Below, one piece after another: positions 44,839 to 53,590 of a stretch of DNA of 64,000 nt (position 1 is its first letter; every line of letters starts with the position of its first letter). The stretch is from Fuscovulum blasticum DSM 2131 (lineage in GTDB: Bacteria; Pseudomonadota; Alphaproteobacteria; Rhodobacterales; Rhodobacteraceae): the NCBI RefSeq assembly GCF_003034965.1, contig NZ_PZKE01000011.1, positions 1 through 64,000 on the forward strand. The letters run 5' to 3'. The translations under genes were made by a program, and so were the position numbers. The notes beneath the pieces were generated by a model that made no database searches, was not told the DNA's origin, and saw only the letters and a program-made list of their open reading frames with translations.

Positions 44839-45861
44839 ATGACAAAACCCGCCTTTGCGGCCGCCGTTCTGGCGACCACGACCATCCTTTCGGGAACGGC
44901 CGCCCATGCCGATCTGAACCTCTACTGCTCGGCGCAGGAAGAATGGTGCCAGATCATGGCGAAAAGTTTTGAAGAAGCCACAGGCATCGACGTGGCGATG
45001 ACCCGCAAGTCCTCGGGCGAGACCTTCGCCCAGGTCAAGGCCGAAGCCAGCAATCCCAAGGGCGATGTCTGGTGGGGCGGCACCGGCGACCCCCATCTGC
45101 AGGCGGCCGAGGAAGACCTGACCGAAGCCTATGTCAGCCCGATGCGCGAACAGTTGCACCCCTGGGCCATCGCCCAGGCCGAAGCCTCGGGTGACCGGAC
45201 CATCGGCATCTATTTCGGCGGTCTCGGCTTTGGCTACAACACCGACATGCTGGCCAAGGCCGGCCTGCCCGCCCCGGCCTGCTGGGAAGACCTGACCAAG
45301 CCCGAATTCAAGGGCAAGGTGCAGATGGCAAACCCGAATTCCTCGGGCACGGCCTATACCACGCTGGCGACCATCGTGCAGCTCTTCGGCGAGGAGAAGG
45401 GCTTTGACTACATGAAGCGCCTGCACGCCAACATCAACCAGTACACCAAGTCCGGCTCGGCCCCGATCAAGGCCGCCGGTCAGGGCGAAACGCTGGTCGG
45501 CATCGTCTTCCTGCACGATTCGGTGGCGCAGGCCGTTGCCGGCTTCCCCATCGCCACCGTCGCCCCCTGCGAAGGCACCGGCTACGAGATCGGCTCGATG
45601 TCGATCATCAAGGGCGCGCGCAACATGGACGAGGCCAAGAAGTTCTACGACTGGGCGCTGTCGGTCGAGGCGCAGGATCTTGCGCTTCAGGTCAATGCCT
45701 TCCAGATCATGTCGAACGTCGGCGCGGCCAAGTCGGACAAGGCGCCCGACCTCAGCGCGATCAAGCTGATCGACTATGACTTCAAGAAATACGGCTCGGC
45801 CGAAGAACGCAAACGCCTGCTGTCCAAGTGGGACGCCGAAGTCTCGACCCTGCCGCAGTAA
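44839..45861 (+). CDS. ABC transporter substrate-binding protein, ferric-iron type
   Basis: Periplasmic binding protein of 340 residues. A signal peptide (cleavage after AAHA near residue 24) is followed by DLNLYCSAQEEWCQIM and GDVWWGGTGDPHLQAAEEDL near 75-94. It belongs to the FbpA/AfuA/PhnS-like group that binds ferric iron, phosphonate or polyol ligands. The paired tyrosines that hold iron in FbpA are not obvious, so the ligand is open. GGAGG precedes ATG 44839. It leads a binding protein-permease-ATPase operon. Confidence 0.88.
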   Translation: MTKPAFAAAVLATTTILSGTAAHADLNLYCSAQEEWCQIMAKSFEEATGIDVAMTRKSSGETFAQVKAEASNPKGDVWWGGTGDPHLQAAEEDLTEAYVSPMREQLHPWAIAQAEASGDRTIGIYFGGLGFGYNTDMLAKAGLPAPACWEDLTKPEFKGKVQMANPNSSGTAYTTLATIVQLFGEEKGFDYMKRLHANINQYTKSGSAPIKAAGQGETLVGIVFLHDSVAQAVAGFPIATVAPCEGTGYEIGSMSIIKGARNMDEAKKFYDWALSVEAQDLALQVNAFQIMSNVGAAKSDKAPDLSAIKLIDYDFKKYGSAEERKRLLSKWDAEVSTLPQ

Positions 45862-45866
45862 TCCCA

Positions 45867-48077
45867 GTGCGAAACGCTGCGCCCGGGCGCACCTCCCATC
45901 CGGTGTTGATCTTCTGGATCATCGCCGGGTGGGTCGGCTTTGCGCTGCTGCCCTGGTATGGGGTGGATGATTTCTATTCGTTCGGGTGGCTGGCCGACGG
46001 CTGGCCGCTGGACAAGGATTATGCCCCCGCGGCGGCGCTTGTCGCCCAGGGGCAAAAGCTGTGGCTCGCCCCCATGGCGCTGGCGCTGATCGCGCCGCTT
46101 CTGGTGCTGCGGCGCCCGAAATCCGATCCGGTCTTCGCCCGCGTGCTGATCGCTGCCGGCGCCTTCGGCTTTGCCTGGCTGGTGGCGCAGGGTCTGGGCA
46201 TCGGCCTGCGCGGCTTCAACGCCGGCTGGCTGGACGCGCTGTTCGGCCCGCTGGACGACCGGCAGTTCGGCATGGGCTATGGCGCGCTGGTGACGGCGAC
46301 CGCCTTCCTGTTCCTGCTGACCCAGGGCCTTGCCGCCCATGGCGCGGTGAACGGCGATGTCTTCGTGACCTCGGCCATTGCCGGGGTGGTGGCGGTGGTC
46401 GGGATCTTCGTCTTCTTCCCCATCGCCAAGATGCTTCTGGCGGCCTTCGCCACCGATGACGGCGGATATTCGGTCGCGGGCTTCTTCCCCAAGCTGTTCG
46501 ATCCGCGGATCTGGGGCCTGGGCTGCCTGTCGGGCGGGCAATGCGGCGCGGCGTGGAATTCGCTGTTCCTCGCCATCCTGGTCGGCGTGCTGACCACGCT
46601 TCTCGGCCTGGCCTTCGCGCTGGTGCTGACGCGCTCGGGCTTTCGCTACAAACGCCTGCTGCGCGCGCTGACCGTGCTGCCGATCATCACGCCCCCCTTC
46701 GTCATCGGGCTGGCGATCATCCTGCTGTTCGGCCTTTCGGGCACCGTCACCACCGGCATTGCCGCGACGCTGGGGATTGAACCCAGCCGCTGGATCTATG
46801 GCCTCTGGGGCGTGCTGATCGCCCAGCTTCTGGCCTTCACGCCCATCGCCTTCCTGGTGCTGATCGGCGTGGTGGAGGGCGTCAGCCCCAGCATGGAAGA
46901 GGCGGCGCAAACCCTGCGCGCCAACCGCTGGCAGACCTTCCGCACCGTCAGCCTGCCGCTGATGCGGCCGGGCCTCGCCAATGCCTTCCTTCTGGGCTTC
47001 ATCGAAAGCATGGCCGATTTCGGCAACCCGCTGGTTCTGGGCGGCAATTTCGACGTGCTCTCGACCGAGATCTTCTTCGCCATCGTCGGCGCGCAATATG
47101 ACCAAAGCCGCGCGGCCATCCTTGCCGTGGTGCTGCTGGCCTTCACGCTGGGCGCCTTCTACCTGCAACGGTTCTGGCTGGGGCGCAAAAGCTATACCAC
47201 CGTCACCGGCAAGGGCGATTCCGGGGTGCATCCGCGAATGCCCTCGGGCCTGGCCATCCCGGTCTATGTGGTGGTCACGCTCTGGTCGGCCTTCACGCTG
47301 GTCGTCTATGGCATGATCCTTTACGGATCGGTGGTTCAGCTCTGGGGCGTGGACAACACCATCACCCTCAAGCACTACATCACCGCCTTCCGCGTAAGCT
47401 GGGGCGAAAGCGGCCTGCGCTGGACCGGCTCGGCCTGGGACAGTTTCTGGACCACGATGATGATCGCCACCATCGCCGCCCCGCTGACCGCGGCGGTGGG
47501 CCTGATCACCGCCTATCTGCTGACCCGGCAGAAATTCGCGGGCAAACGCGCCTTCGAATTCGGAACGATGCTGTCCTTCGCGATCCCCGGCACGGTGATC
47601 GGGGTGGCCTATATCCTGGCCTTCAACGTGCCCCCGATCGAGATCACCGGCACCGGCCTGATCCTGGTCATCAGCTTCATCTTCCGCAACATGCCGGTGG
47701 GCGTGCGCGCCGGCATCGCCTCGATGAGCCAGTTGGACAAGTCGCTGGACGAATCCTCGCTGACGCTGGGCGCCAATAGCTGGCAGACCTTCCGCGCCGT
47801 CATCCTGCCGCTCTTGCGGCCGGCCATCCTTGCAGCGCTGGTCTACAGCTTCGTGCGGGCAATGACGGCAATCTCGGCCGTGATCTTCCTGGTCTCGGCC
47901 CGCTACGACATGTCCACCAGCTACATCATCGGCCGTGTCGAGAACAACGATTACGGACTGGCCATCGCCTATTCCACCGCGCTGATCTTCGTGATGCTGG
48001 CCGCCGTCGGGCTGCTGCAACTCCTGGTCGGGCGGACACAGATCGGCCGGCGTACAAGTCATGGTGAGGGACACTAG
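45867..48077 (+). CDS. ABC transporter permease with two fused domains (FbpB-like)
   Basis: A 736-residue inner-membrane permease. Two binding-protein-dependent transport domains are fused: each carries an EAA loop, SPSMEEAAQTLRANRWQTFR in the first half and DESSLTLGANSWQTFR in the second. A hydrophobic N-terminal extension of about 190 residues with extra helices precedes the first. The start is uncertain: GTG 45867, five bases after the binding-protein stop, is preferred over an overlapping GTG at 45828. The ATPase gene follows without a gap. Confidence 0.9.
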   Translation: MRNAAPGRTSHPVLIFWIIAGWVGFALLPWYGVDDFYSFGWLADGWPLDKDYAPAAALVAQGQKLWLAPMALALIAPLLVLRRPKSDPVFARVLIAAGAFGFAWLVAQGLGIGLRGFNAGWLDALFGPLDDRQFGMGYGALVTATAFLFLLTQGLAAHGAVNGDVFVTSAIAGVVAVVGIFVFFPIAKMLLAAFATDDGGYSVAGFFPKLFDPRIWGLGCLSGGQCGAAWNSLFLAILVGVLTTLLGLAFALVLTRSGFRYKRLLRALTVLPIITPPFVIGLAIILLFGLSGTVTTGIAATLGIEPSRWIYGLWGVLIAQLLAFTPIAFLVLIGVVEGVSPSMEEAAQTLRANRWQTFRTVSLPLMRPGLANAFLLGFIESMADFGNPLVLGGNFDVLSTEIFFAIVGAQYDQSRAAILAVVLLAFTLGAFYLQRFWLGRKSYTTVTGKGDSGVHPRMPSGLAIPVYVVVTLWSAFTLVVYGMILYGSVVQLWGVDNTITLKHYITAFRVSWGESGLRWTGSAWDSFWTTMMIATIAAPLTAAVGLITAYLLTRQKFAGKRAFEFGTMLSFAIPGTVIGVAYILAFNVPPIEITGTGLILVISFIFRNMPVGVRAGIASMSQLDKSLDESSLTLGANSWQTFRAVILPLLRPAILAALVYSFVRAMTAISAVIFLVSARYDMSTSYIIGRVENNDYGLAIAYSTALIFVMLAAVGLLQLLVGRTQIGRRTSHGEGH

Positions 48078-49157
48078 ATGAAGGCCATCCATACCAAGGC
48101 CGCCTCGGTCCGGTTCGAGAACGTGTCGAAGATCTACGGCACGCGCGTCGTGGCCGTGGACAACATCAACCTGGAAGTGGCGGCCGGTTCGCTGGTCACG
48201 CTTCTGGGCCCCTCGGGCTGCGGCAAGACCACCACCCTGCGGATGATCGCCGGGCTGGAAATGGCCAGCAAGGGCCGCATCCTGATCGGCGACAAGGACG
48301 TGACCAAACTGCCCGCCACCGACCGCGACGTGTCGATGGTGTTCCAGAGCTACGCCCTGTTCCCGCATATGACGGTGATGGAAAACGTCAGCTACGGGCT
48401 GAAATTCTCGGGCTTCAACAAGGAAGAAACCCGGGAAAAGGCGGCGGCCGGGCTGGCGCTGGTCGGGCTCAAGGGCTTTGACGGGCGCCTGCCGTCGGAA
48501 CTGTCGGGTGGCCAGCAGCAGCGCGTGGCCGTGGCCCGCGCGCTGGTGCTGGAACCGCAGGTCCTGCTGTTCGACGAACCCCTGTCGAACCTTGACGCCA
48601 AGCTGCGCCGCCAGGTGCGCGAGGAAATCCGCGAGATCCAGCAGAACCTTGGCCTGACCGTGGTCTATGTGACCCACGATCAGGAAGAGGCGCTGGCCGT
48701 GTCGGACGAAATCGTCGTCATGCGCAACGCGGCCATCGCCCAGAAGGGCACGCCGCGGCAGTTGTATGAAGAACCGGCCGATGCCTTCGTGGCCGATTTC
48801 ATCGGCGAGGCGAACCTGATCCCGGTCGAGATCACCGCGCTGGACGGCGACACCGCCACCGTGCGGATCGCCGACTACACCCACCGCCTGCCCTCACGCG
48901 GCTTGCCGAAGGGGCCGGCCAAACTGGCCGTGCGCCCGTCGCGGATGCGTCTGGTGGCCGGCAAGGGCGAAGGCGTGGCCGCGGTGATCGACAAGGCCAC
49001 CTATGTCGGCAGCCGGATGGAATATGTGGTCACCGCCGCCTTCGGCACGGTCTTTGCCGTGCTCGATGATGTGGTGACCCCGTTCCGCAAGGGCGATGAG
49101 GTCACCATTTCCTTCGCGGCCTCGGGGCCGGTGCTGATCCCGGGTCAGACGTCGTAG
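48078..49157 (+). CDS. ABC transporter ATPase (FbpC/PotA-like)
   Basis: A 359-residue ATPase. Walker A LLGPSGCGKTTT near 42-53, Q-loop FQSYALFPHMT near 93, signature LSGGQQQRVAVARAL near 139-153, Walker B LLFDEPLSNLDAKLR near 161-175 and the H-loop in VTHDQEEAL. A C-terminal TOBE-like region follows (ANLIPVEITALDGDTA). ATG starts directly after the permease TAG. The last 13 bases overlap the convergent inositol-phosphatase gene. Confidence 0.94.
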   Translation: MKAIHTKAASVRFENVSKIYGTRVVAVDNINLEVAAGSLVTLLGPSGCGKTTTLRMIAGLEMASKGRILIGDKDVTKLPATDRDVSMVFQSYALFPHMTVMENVSYGLKFSGFNKEETREKAAAGLALVGLKGFDGRLPSELSGGQQQRVAVARALVLEPQVLLFDEPLSNLDAKLRRQVREEIREIQQNLGLTVVYVTHDQEEALAVSDEIVVMRNAAIAQKGTPRQLYEEPADAFVADFIGEANLIPVEITALDGDTATVRIADYTHRLPSRGLPKGPAKLAVRPSRMRLVAGKGEGVAAVIDKATYVGSRMEYVVTAAFGTVFAVLDDVVTPFRKGDEVTISFAASGPVLIPGQTS

Positions 49158-49936
49158 GACGCGGTGGCCAGCGCCTGCACCGCCTCGAACACCCCTGCCC
49201 CCGCGACGACCACCCGGCCGCCGCGGGCAATGGCCTCATCGGCATCGACCGGCACCACCCGGCCGCCGGCCTCGGCCACGATCAGATGACCGGCCAGGAA
49301 ATCCCAGGCATTCATATGTTCCTCGACATAGCCAAGGATGCGTCCGGTCGCGACATAGGCCAGCGACAGCCCGCCCGACCCGTTGCGCCAGAACACCGTG
49401 CCCGCATCGCAGCAGCCGTTCACCAGCCGCTTGATGCCCTCAACATGCGTCCGGCCCGAAAAGCCCACGCCCAGCGATCCTTCGCGCAGGCTGGTCTTGG
49501 CCGAACAGCGGATCGGCCGGTCGTTGCAGAACGCCCCGCCCCCCGCCACCGCATGATGCAGCTCGTCATGCACCGGGTCATGCACCACGCCGATCACGGT
49601 CTTGCCGTTGTGGACGCAGGCCAGGATCACGCACCATTGCGGGATGCCGTTGATGAAATTCGTCGTCCCGTCGATCGGGTCGATCACCCAGGTGAACCCG
49701 CTGGTCCCCTCCTGCGCCGCGCCTTCCTCGCCAACGATTCCGTCCTGCGGAAACGCCTTGGCCAGCGCGGCCCGCACCGCCAGTTCGACATTGCGGTCGG
49801 CCTCGGACACGAAATCCTGATGCCCCTTCACGTCGATGGTCAACTGGTCCCACTTGCGGAAATAGTCCAGCGCCAGCGCGCCGGCCTCGGCGGCAATGCG
49901 GCGGGCGGCGGCATGGCGGGTGGAAATCTCGGTCAT
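49145..49936 (-). CDS. Inositol monophosphatase family protein
   Basis: A 263-residue magnesium phosphatase. The metal motifs are GEEGAAQ near 69-75, DPIDGTTNFINGIP near 86-99 and NAWDFLAGHLIV near 210-221. The family includes SuhB-like inositol, histidinol-phosphate and CysQ-type phosphatases; the substrate here is unknown. GGAGGAGCG precedes ATG 49936. Convergent with, and overlapping, the ABC ATPase gene. Confidence 0.9.
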   Translation of the reverse strand: MTEISTRHAAARRIAAEAGALALDYFRKWDQLTIDVKGHQDFVSEADRNVELAVRAALAKAFPQDGIVGEEGAAQEGTSGFTWVIDPIDGTTNFINGIPQWCVILACVHNGKTVIGVVHDPVHDELHHAVAGGGAFCNDRPIRCSAKTSLREGSLGVGFSGRTHVEGIKRLVNGCCDAGTVFWRNGSGGLSLAYVATGRILGYVEEHMNAWDFLAGHLIVAEAGGRVVPVDADEAIARGGRVVVAGAGVFEAVQALATASYDV

Positions 49937-50001
49937 CAGATACGCTCCTCCAGAACTGTCACACTCCTTAACAGCCTTGTCCGAAATGTGGAATTGACCC
50001 C

Positions 50002-50658
50002 GTGAACCTCTTGCACTTCCGCGCCGCCATCTTCGATCTCGACGGCACCCTGGTCCTGTCCGAACCCGCGTGGGAAGAAGCCAAGCGCCGCGCGCTGGCC
50101 GAGGTCGGGGTTTCCCTGCCGCAAGCCACCTACGATGCCTATGTCGGGCGCGGGCTGCGCGGTTTTCTGACCGAAGCCCTGGGCGAGGATGCCCCCGACA
50201 GCCTGCGCCAGTCGGTCGCCGCCCGCATCGGGGCCGAGGCCGACCGCCTGCTGCCGCAGATGCACGCGCCCCTGCCCGGCGCGGCCCGGGCCGTGCAGCA
50301 CCTTGCCGATTCCGGGTTGATCATCGCGGTCTGTTCCTCCTCACCGCGCCGCCACATTCAGGCCGCGCTGGACCAGTTGGCGCTGACCGACCGGATCTCG
50401 GTCATCGTCTCGGGCGCCGACCTGCCGCGCGGCAAGCCCGACCCGCTGCCCTATCTGGAAACCCTGCGCCTGCTGGACCTGACCGCCGACGCCGCCTTCG
50501 CGGTTGAGGATGCCCTGCCCGGCGCCCGCTCGGCCCATGCCGCGGGGCTGAGCGTGGTGGGCATCGGCGCCGAAAGCCTGAAACCCGACTTTGCCGCCTT
50601 CTGCCGGCAGCGCGTGGCGGATTATGACGACTTCCTTGCGCTGGCCGCGCCAAACTGA
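50002..50658 (+). CDS. HAD-superfamily phosphatase
   Basis: A 218-residue HAD hydrolase of subfamily IA with a helical cap. Motifs: FDLDGTLV near 13-20 (nucleophile aspartate), CSSSPRRHI near 112, GKPDPLPYLETLRLL near 143-157 and VEDALPGARSAHAAG near 167-181. Phosphoglycolate or hexose phosphates are possible substrates. GTG 50002 is the start, read from the spacing after the divergent inositol-phosphatase gene. The C-terminal end is followed by about 150 bases without a gene before surE. Confidence 0.88.
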   Translation: MNLLHFRAAIFDLDGTLVLSEPAWEEAKRRALAEVGVSLPQATYDAYVGRGLRGFLTEALGEDAPDSLRQSVAARIGAEADRLLPQMHAPLPGAARAVQHLADSGLIIAVCSSSPRRHIQAALDQLALTDRISVIVSGADLPRGKPDPLPYLETLRLLDLTADAAFAVEDALPGARSAHAAGLSVVGIGAESLKPDFAAFCRQRVADYDDFLALAAPN

Positions 50659-50807
50659 ACATTCGTTCGTAATCATCCGGGCCGCCCGACAGCCCGCCAA
50701 AGGCTGGCCGATCTGCACCGCTTCTCCGCGCACTGGCCCTTCGGCCCGCCCGGCGCTTGAACGGGCCCCGCCCCTCGTCTAATCAGGAACGGAACAGCGG
50801 GGGAACG

Positions 50808-51593
50808 ATGCGTATTCTGATCACCAATGACGACGGCATCAATGCGCCCGGGCTTGAGGTTCTGACCGAGATCGCCACCGCCATCGCCGGCCCCGGCGGC
50901 GAGGTCTGGACCGTCGCCCCCGCCTTCGAACAATCGGGCGTCGGGCATTGCATCAGCTACACCCACCCGATGATGATCGCGAAACTGGCGCCCCGCCGCT
51001 TTGCCGCCGAAGGCAGCCCGGCCGATTGCGTGCTGGCCGCGATCTATGACGTGCTGCAGGGCGCCCGGCCCGATCTGGTGCTGTCGGGCGTCAACCGGGG
51101 CAACAACGCGGCCGAGAACGTGCTCTATTCCGGCACCATCGGCGGCGCGATGGAGGCGGCGCTGCAAGGCATCCCGGCCATTGCGCTGTCGCAGTTCATG
51201 GGGCCGGAAACCGACGGGCTGGCCGATCCGTTCGAAACCGCCCGCACCCATGGCGCCGCCGTGGTCCGCGCGCTGCTTGAGCGCGGCATCTGGACCGGCG
51301 ACGATTACCGCACCTTCTACAACGTCAACTTCCCGCCGGTGCCCGCCGCCGCCGTCAAGGGCACCCGCGTCGCCCCGCAGGGGTTCCGCCGCGACACGTC
51401 TTTCGCGGTCGAACCGCATATCTCGCCCTCGGGGCGCAAGTTCCTCTGGATCAAGGGCGGCCCGCAGCACACGCCCACCCTGCCCGGCAGCGACGCCGCG
51501 GTGAACCTGGAAGGGTATATCGCCGTCACCCCCATGCGCGCCGATCTGACCGCGCATGACCTGCTGGCCGATCTTCAGGCCCGTCTGGCATGA
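50808..51593 (+). CDS. surE: 5'/3'-nucleotidase SurE
   Basis: Dephosphorylates nucleoside monophosphates and is linked to stationary-phase survival. The 261-residue protein begins [15 protein letters not shown], with the metal-binding DD, and has [21 protein letters not shown] near 87-107, the family signature. GGGGGAACG precedes ATG 50808; the frame extends 17 codons upstream without a ribosome site. It overlaps pcm by four bases, the first two genes of a surE-pcm-nlpD string. Confidence 0.95.
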   Translation: MRILITNDDGINAPGLEVLTEIATAIAGPGGEVWTVAPAFEQSGVGHCISYTHPMMIAKLAPRRFAAEGSPADCVLAAIYDVLQGARPDLVLSGVNRGNNAAENVLYSGTIGGAMEAALQGIPAIALSQFMGPETDGLADPFETARTHGAAVVRALLERGIWTGDDYRTFYNVNFPPVPAAAVKGTRVAPQGFRRDTSFAVEPHISPSGRKFLWIKGGPQHTPTLPGSDAAVNLEGYIAVTPMRADLTAHDLLADLQARLA

Positions 51594-52264
51594 CAGAGGC
51601 AGGGGGGCAAGACGACGACGCCCTCGCCCATCTGGCCGAGCGCAAGATGAGATTCCTGTTCGCCCTCCGATCCCATGGCGTCACCGATCCGCGCGTCCTG
51701 ACCGCGATGGAAAAGGTTGACCGTGGCCGCTTCGTGCGCGGCGTCTTCGCGGGCCGCGCCTATGAAGACATGCCGCTGCCCATCGCCTGCGGCCAGACCA
51801 TCAGCCAGCCCTCGGTCGTGGGGCTGATGACACAGGCGCTGGCCGTCGGCCCGCGCGACACCGTGCTCGAGGTCGGCACCGGATCGGGCTATCAGGCAGC
51901 GATCCTCGCCCAGCTTGCGCGGCGGGTCTATACGGTGGACCGCTGGCGCCGCCTTGTGCGCGAGGCGTCCGAACTCTTCCGCGACCTGGGCCTTGTCAAC
52001 GTCACCGCCATGACGACCGACGGATCGTTCGGCCTGCCCGATCAGGCGCCCTTCGACCGCATCCTTGTCACCGCCGCGGCGGAAGACCCGCCCGGCCCGC
52101 TGCTGCAACAGCTCAAGATCGGCGGCATCATGGTTCTGCCGGTCGGCCAGTCCGATGCCGTACAGCATCTGATCAAGGTCACCCGCACCGAGCGCGGCTT
52201 CGATTACACGGAACTTCGGCAGGTGCGCTTCGTCCCTCTGGTCGAAGGCCTTGGGAACGAGTAG
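51590..52264 (+). CDS. pcm: Protein-L-isoaspartate O-methyltransferase
   Basis: Repairs isoaspartyl residues by SAM-dependent methylation. In 224 residues: [20 protein letters not shown] near 61-80, motif [17 protein letters not shown] near 92-107, and [15 protein letters not shown] toward the end. ATG overlaps the surE stop (ATGA). nlpD follows after 57 bases. Confidence 0.94.
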   Translation: MTEAGGQDDDALAHLAERKMRFLFALRSHGVTDPRVLTAMEKVDRGRFVRGVFAGRAYEDMPLPIACGQTISQPSVVGLMTQALAVGPRDTVLEVGTGSGYQAAILAQLARRVYTVDRWRRLVREASELFRDLGLVNVTAMTTDGSFGLPDQAPFDRILVTAAAEDPPGPLLQQLKIGGIMVLPVGQSDAVQHLIKVTRTERGFDYTELRQVRFVPLVEGLGNE

Positions 52265-52321
52265 TCTTTTCCGCCAAGAGCCGGGGACCAACCCGGACAC
52301 AACGGCAAGAGGCGGTTCCAG

Positions 52322-53509
52322 ATGACAGATTTCTACAGCCCTCCCCGTCGGCCCCAGCTCCGGGCGCCGCAGTTCCGGCTTCTGGCCGCAGGCAGCGCGC
52401 TTGCCCTTCTGGGGGCCTGCGCCAATGCACCGATGGGCCAGTTCGACTGGGATCTGCGCAGCGGCGCCGGCGGCACCGCCGAAGAGGCCCGGCAGGCCAC
52501 CGCATCAAAGCCGGTGCCCGACAGCAACGGCGTGCTGTCCTATCCCGGCTATCAACTGGCGCAGGCCCGGCGCGGCGATACCGTCGCCTCGGTCGCGGCC
52601 CGTCTGGGCGTGAACCCCGCCGAACTGGCCCGCGCCAATGCCCTGCAACCGAACGACCCGCTGCGCGCCGGCGAAATGCTGCTGCTGCCCAGCCGCGTCT
52701 CGGCCACGCCGCAGCCGGTCGCGCCCACCGCAACTGCCGGCAGCCGCCCGGTGGACATCACCGCCATCGCCACCACCGCGCTGGATGATGTCGGCCCCAG
52801 CCCCTCGGCCAGCGTTCCGGGCGGCGGCAAGGAACCGCTGCGCCACCGCGTCGTGCGCGGGGAAACCGCCTTCACCATCGCGCGGGCCTACAACGTGTCG
52901 GCCAAGTCGCTGGCGGAGTGGAACTCGCTCGACGCCAACATGACCGTGCGCGAAGGCCAGACGCTGATCATCCCGGTGGCCACCGCCGCCGCGCCGAACC
53001 CCGAACCCGTGCCCACGCCGCCCGGATCGGGCAGCCCCACGCCCGAACCGCCCTCGGCCGCCAAGCCGCTGCCGAATGAAAAGACCGAACCCGCCTCGGC
53101 CAAGGCCAAGGACACCCCGCCCTCGCCCGATCTGGGCGCCGACCGCACGGGCGCCTCGGCCGCGAAACTGGGCTTCCCGGTACAGGGCAAGATCATCCGC
53201 GGCTATGACAAGAAAAAGAACCAGGGCATCGACATCTCGGCCCCCGCGGGCACGGCGGTCAAGGCCGCCGGCAGCGGCACCGTGGCGGCCATCACCAAGG
53301 ACACCGATCAGGTGCAGATCGTGGTGATCCGCCATGCCGACAACCTGCTGACGGTCTATGCCGGTGTCGATGCGCTCAAGGTCAAGAAGGGCGACAAGGT
53401 CAGCCGTGGCCAGACCATCGGCGCCGTGCGCAAGGCCGACCCCGCCTTCCTGCACTTCGAGGTGCGCAAGGGCGTGGACAGCCTTGATCCGATGACCTTC
53501 CTGCAATAG
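52322..53509 (+). CDS. nlpD: NlpD-like lipoprotein: two LysM domains and a degenerate LytM domain
   Basis: A 395-residue lipoprotein with lipobox LGAC (C33). LysM domains lie near 75-125 (QLAQARRGDTVASVAARLGV) and 176-222 (HRVVRGETAFTIARAYNV), and after a Pro-rich linker a LytM/M23 domain near 283-393. Of the zinc ligands, the H of H-x3-D is N in KNQGID, the following motif reads VYAGVD, and the H-x-H is FLH, so it is probably inactive. Degenerate LytM proteins such as NlpD and EnvC activate amidases at division. The surE-pcm-nlpD order is that of gammaproteobacteria, although rpoS is absent. Confidence 0.92.
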   Translation: MTDFYSPPRRPQLRAPQFRLLAAGSALALLGACANAPMGQFDWDLRSGAGGTAEEARQATASKPVPDSNGVLSYPGYQLAQARRGDTVASVAARLGVNPAELARANALQPNDPLRAGEMLLLPSRVSATPQPVAPTATAGSRPVDITAIATTALDDVGPSPSASVPGGGKEPLRHRVVRGETAFTIARAYNVSAKSLAEWNSLDANMTVREGQTLIIPVATAAAPNPEPVPTPPGSGSPTPEPPSAAKPLPNEKTEPASAKAKDTPPSPDLGADRTGASAAKLGFPVQGKIIRGYDKKKNQGIDISAPAGTAVKAAGSGTVAAITKDTDQVQIVVIRHADNLLTVYAGVDALKVKKGDKVSRGQTIGAVRKADPAFLHFEVRKGVDSLDPMTFLQ

Positions 53510-53549
53510 CGGGCCGGTCAGCGGCCAGACATCGCCATGACGGAACAGC

Positions 53550-53580
53550 AAAGGGCGCATCTCTGCGCCCTTTCGCGTTT
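53550..53580 (+). terminator. Terminator after nlpD
   Basis: AAAGGGCGCA and TGCGCCCTTT form a 10-bp stem with a TCTC loop, followed by CGCGTTT. It lies 40 bases after nlpD and can serve the convergent CorC/HlyC-like gene as well. Confidence 0.85.
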
Positions 53581-53590
53581 CTGAAACCGC

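Noticed and set aside
45774-48884. Minus-strand open frame of 1036 codons opposite the ABC operon
   Set aside because: Composition is His/Gln/Asp/Gly/Arg-rich, typical of an antisense frame in GC-rich DNA; the plus strand carries clear ABC domains.
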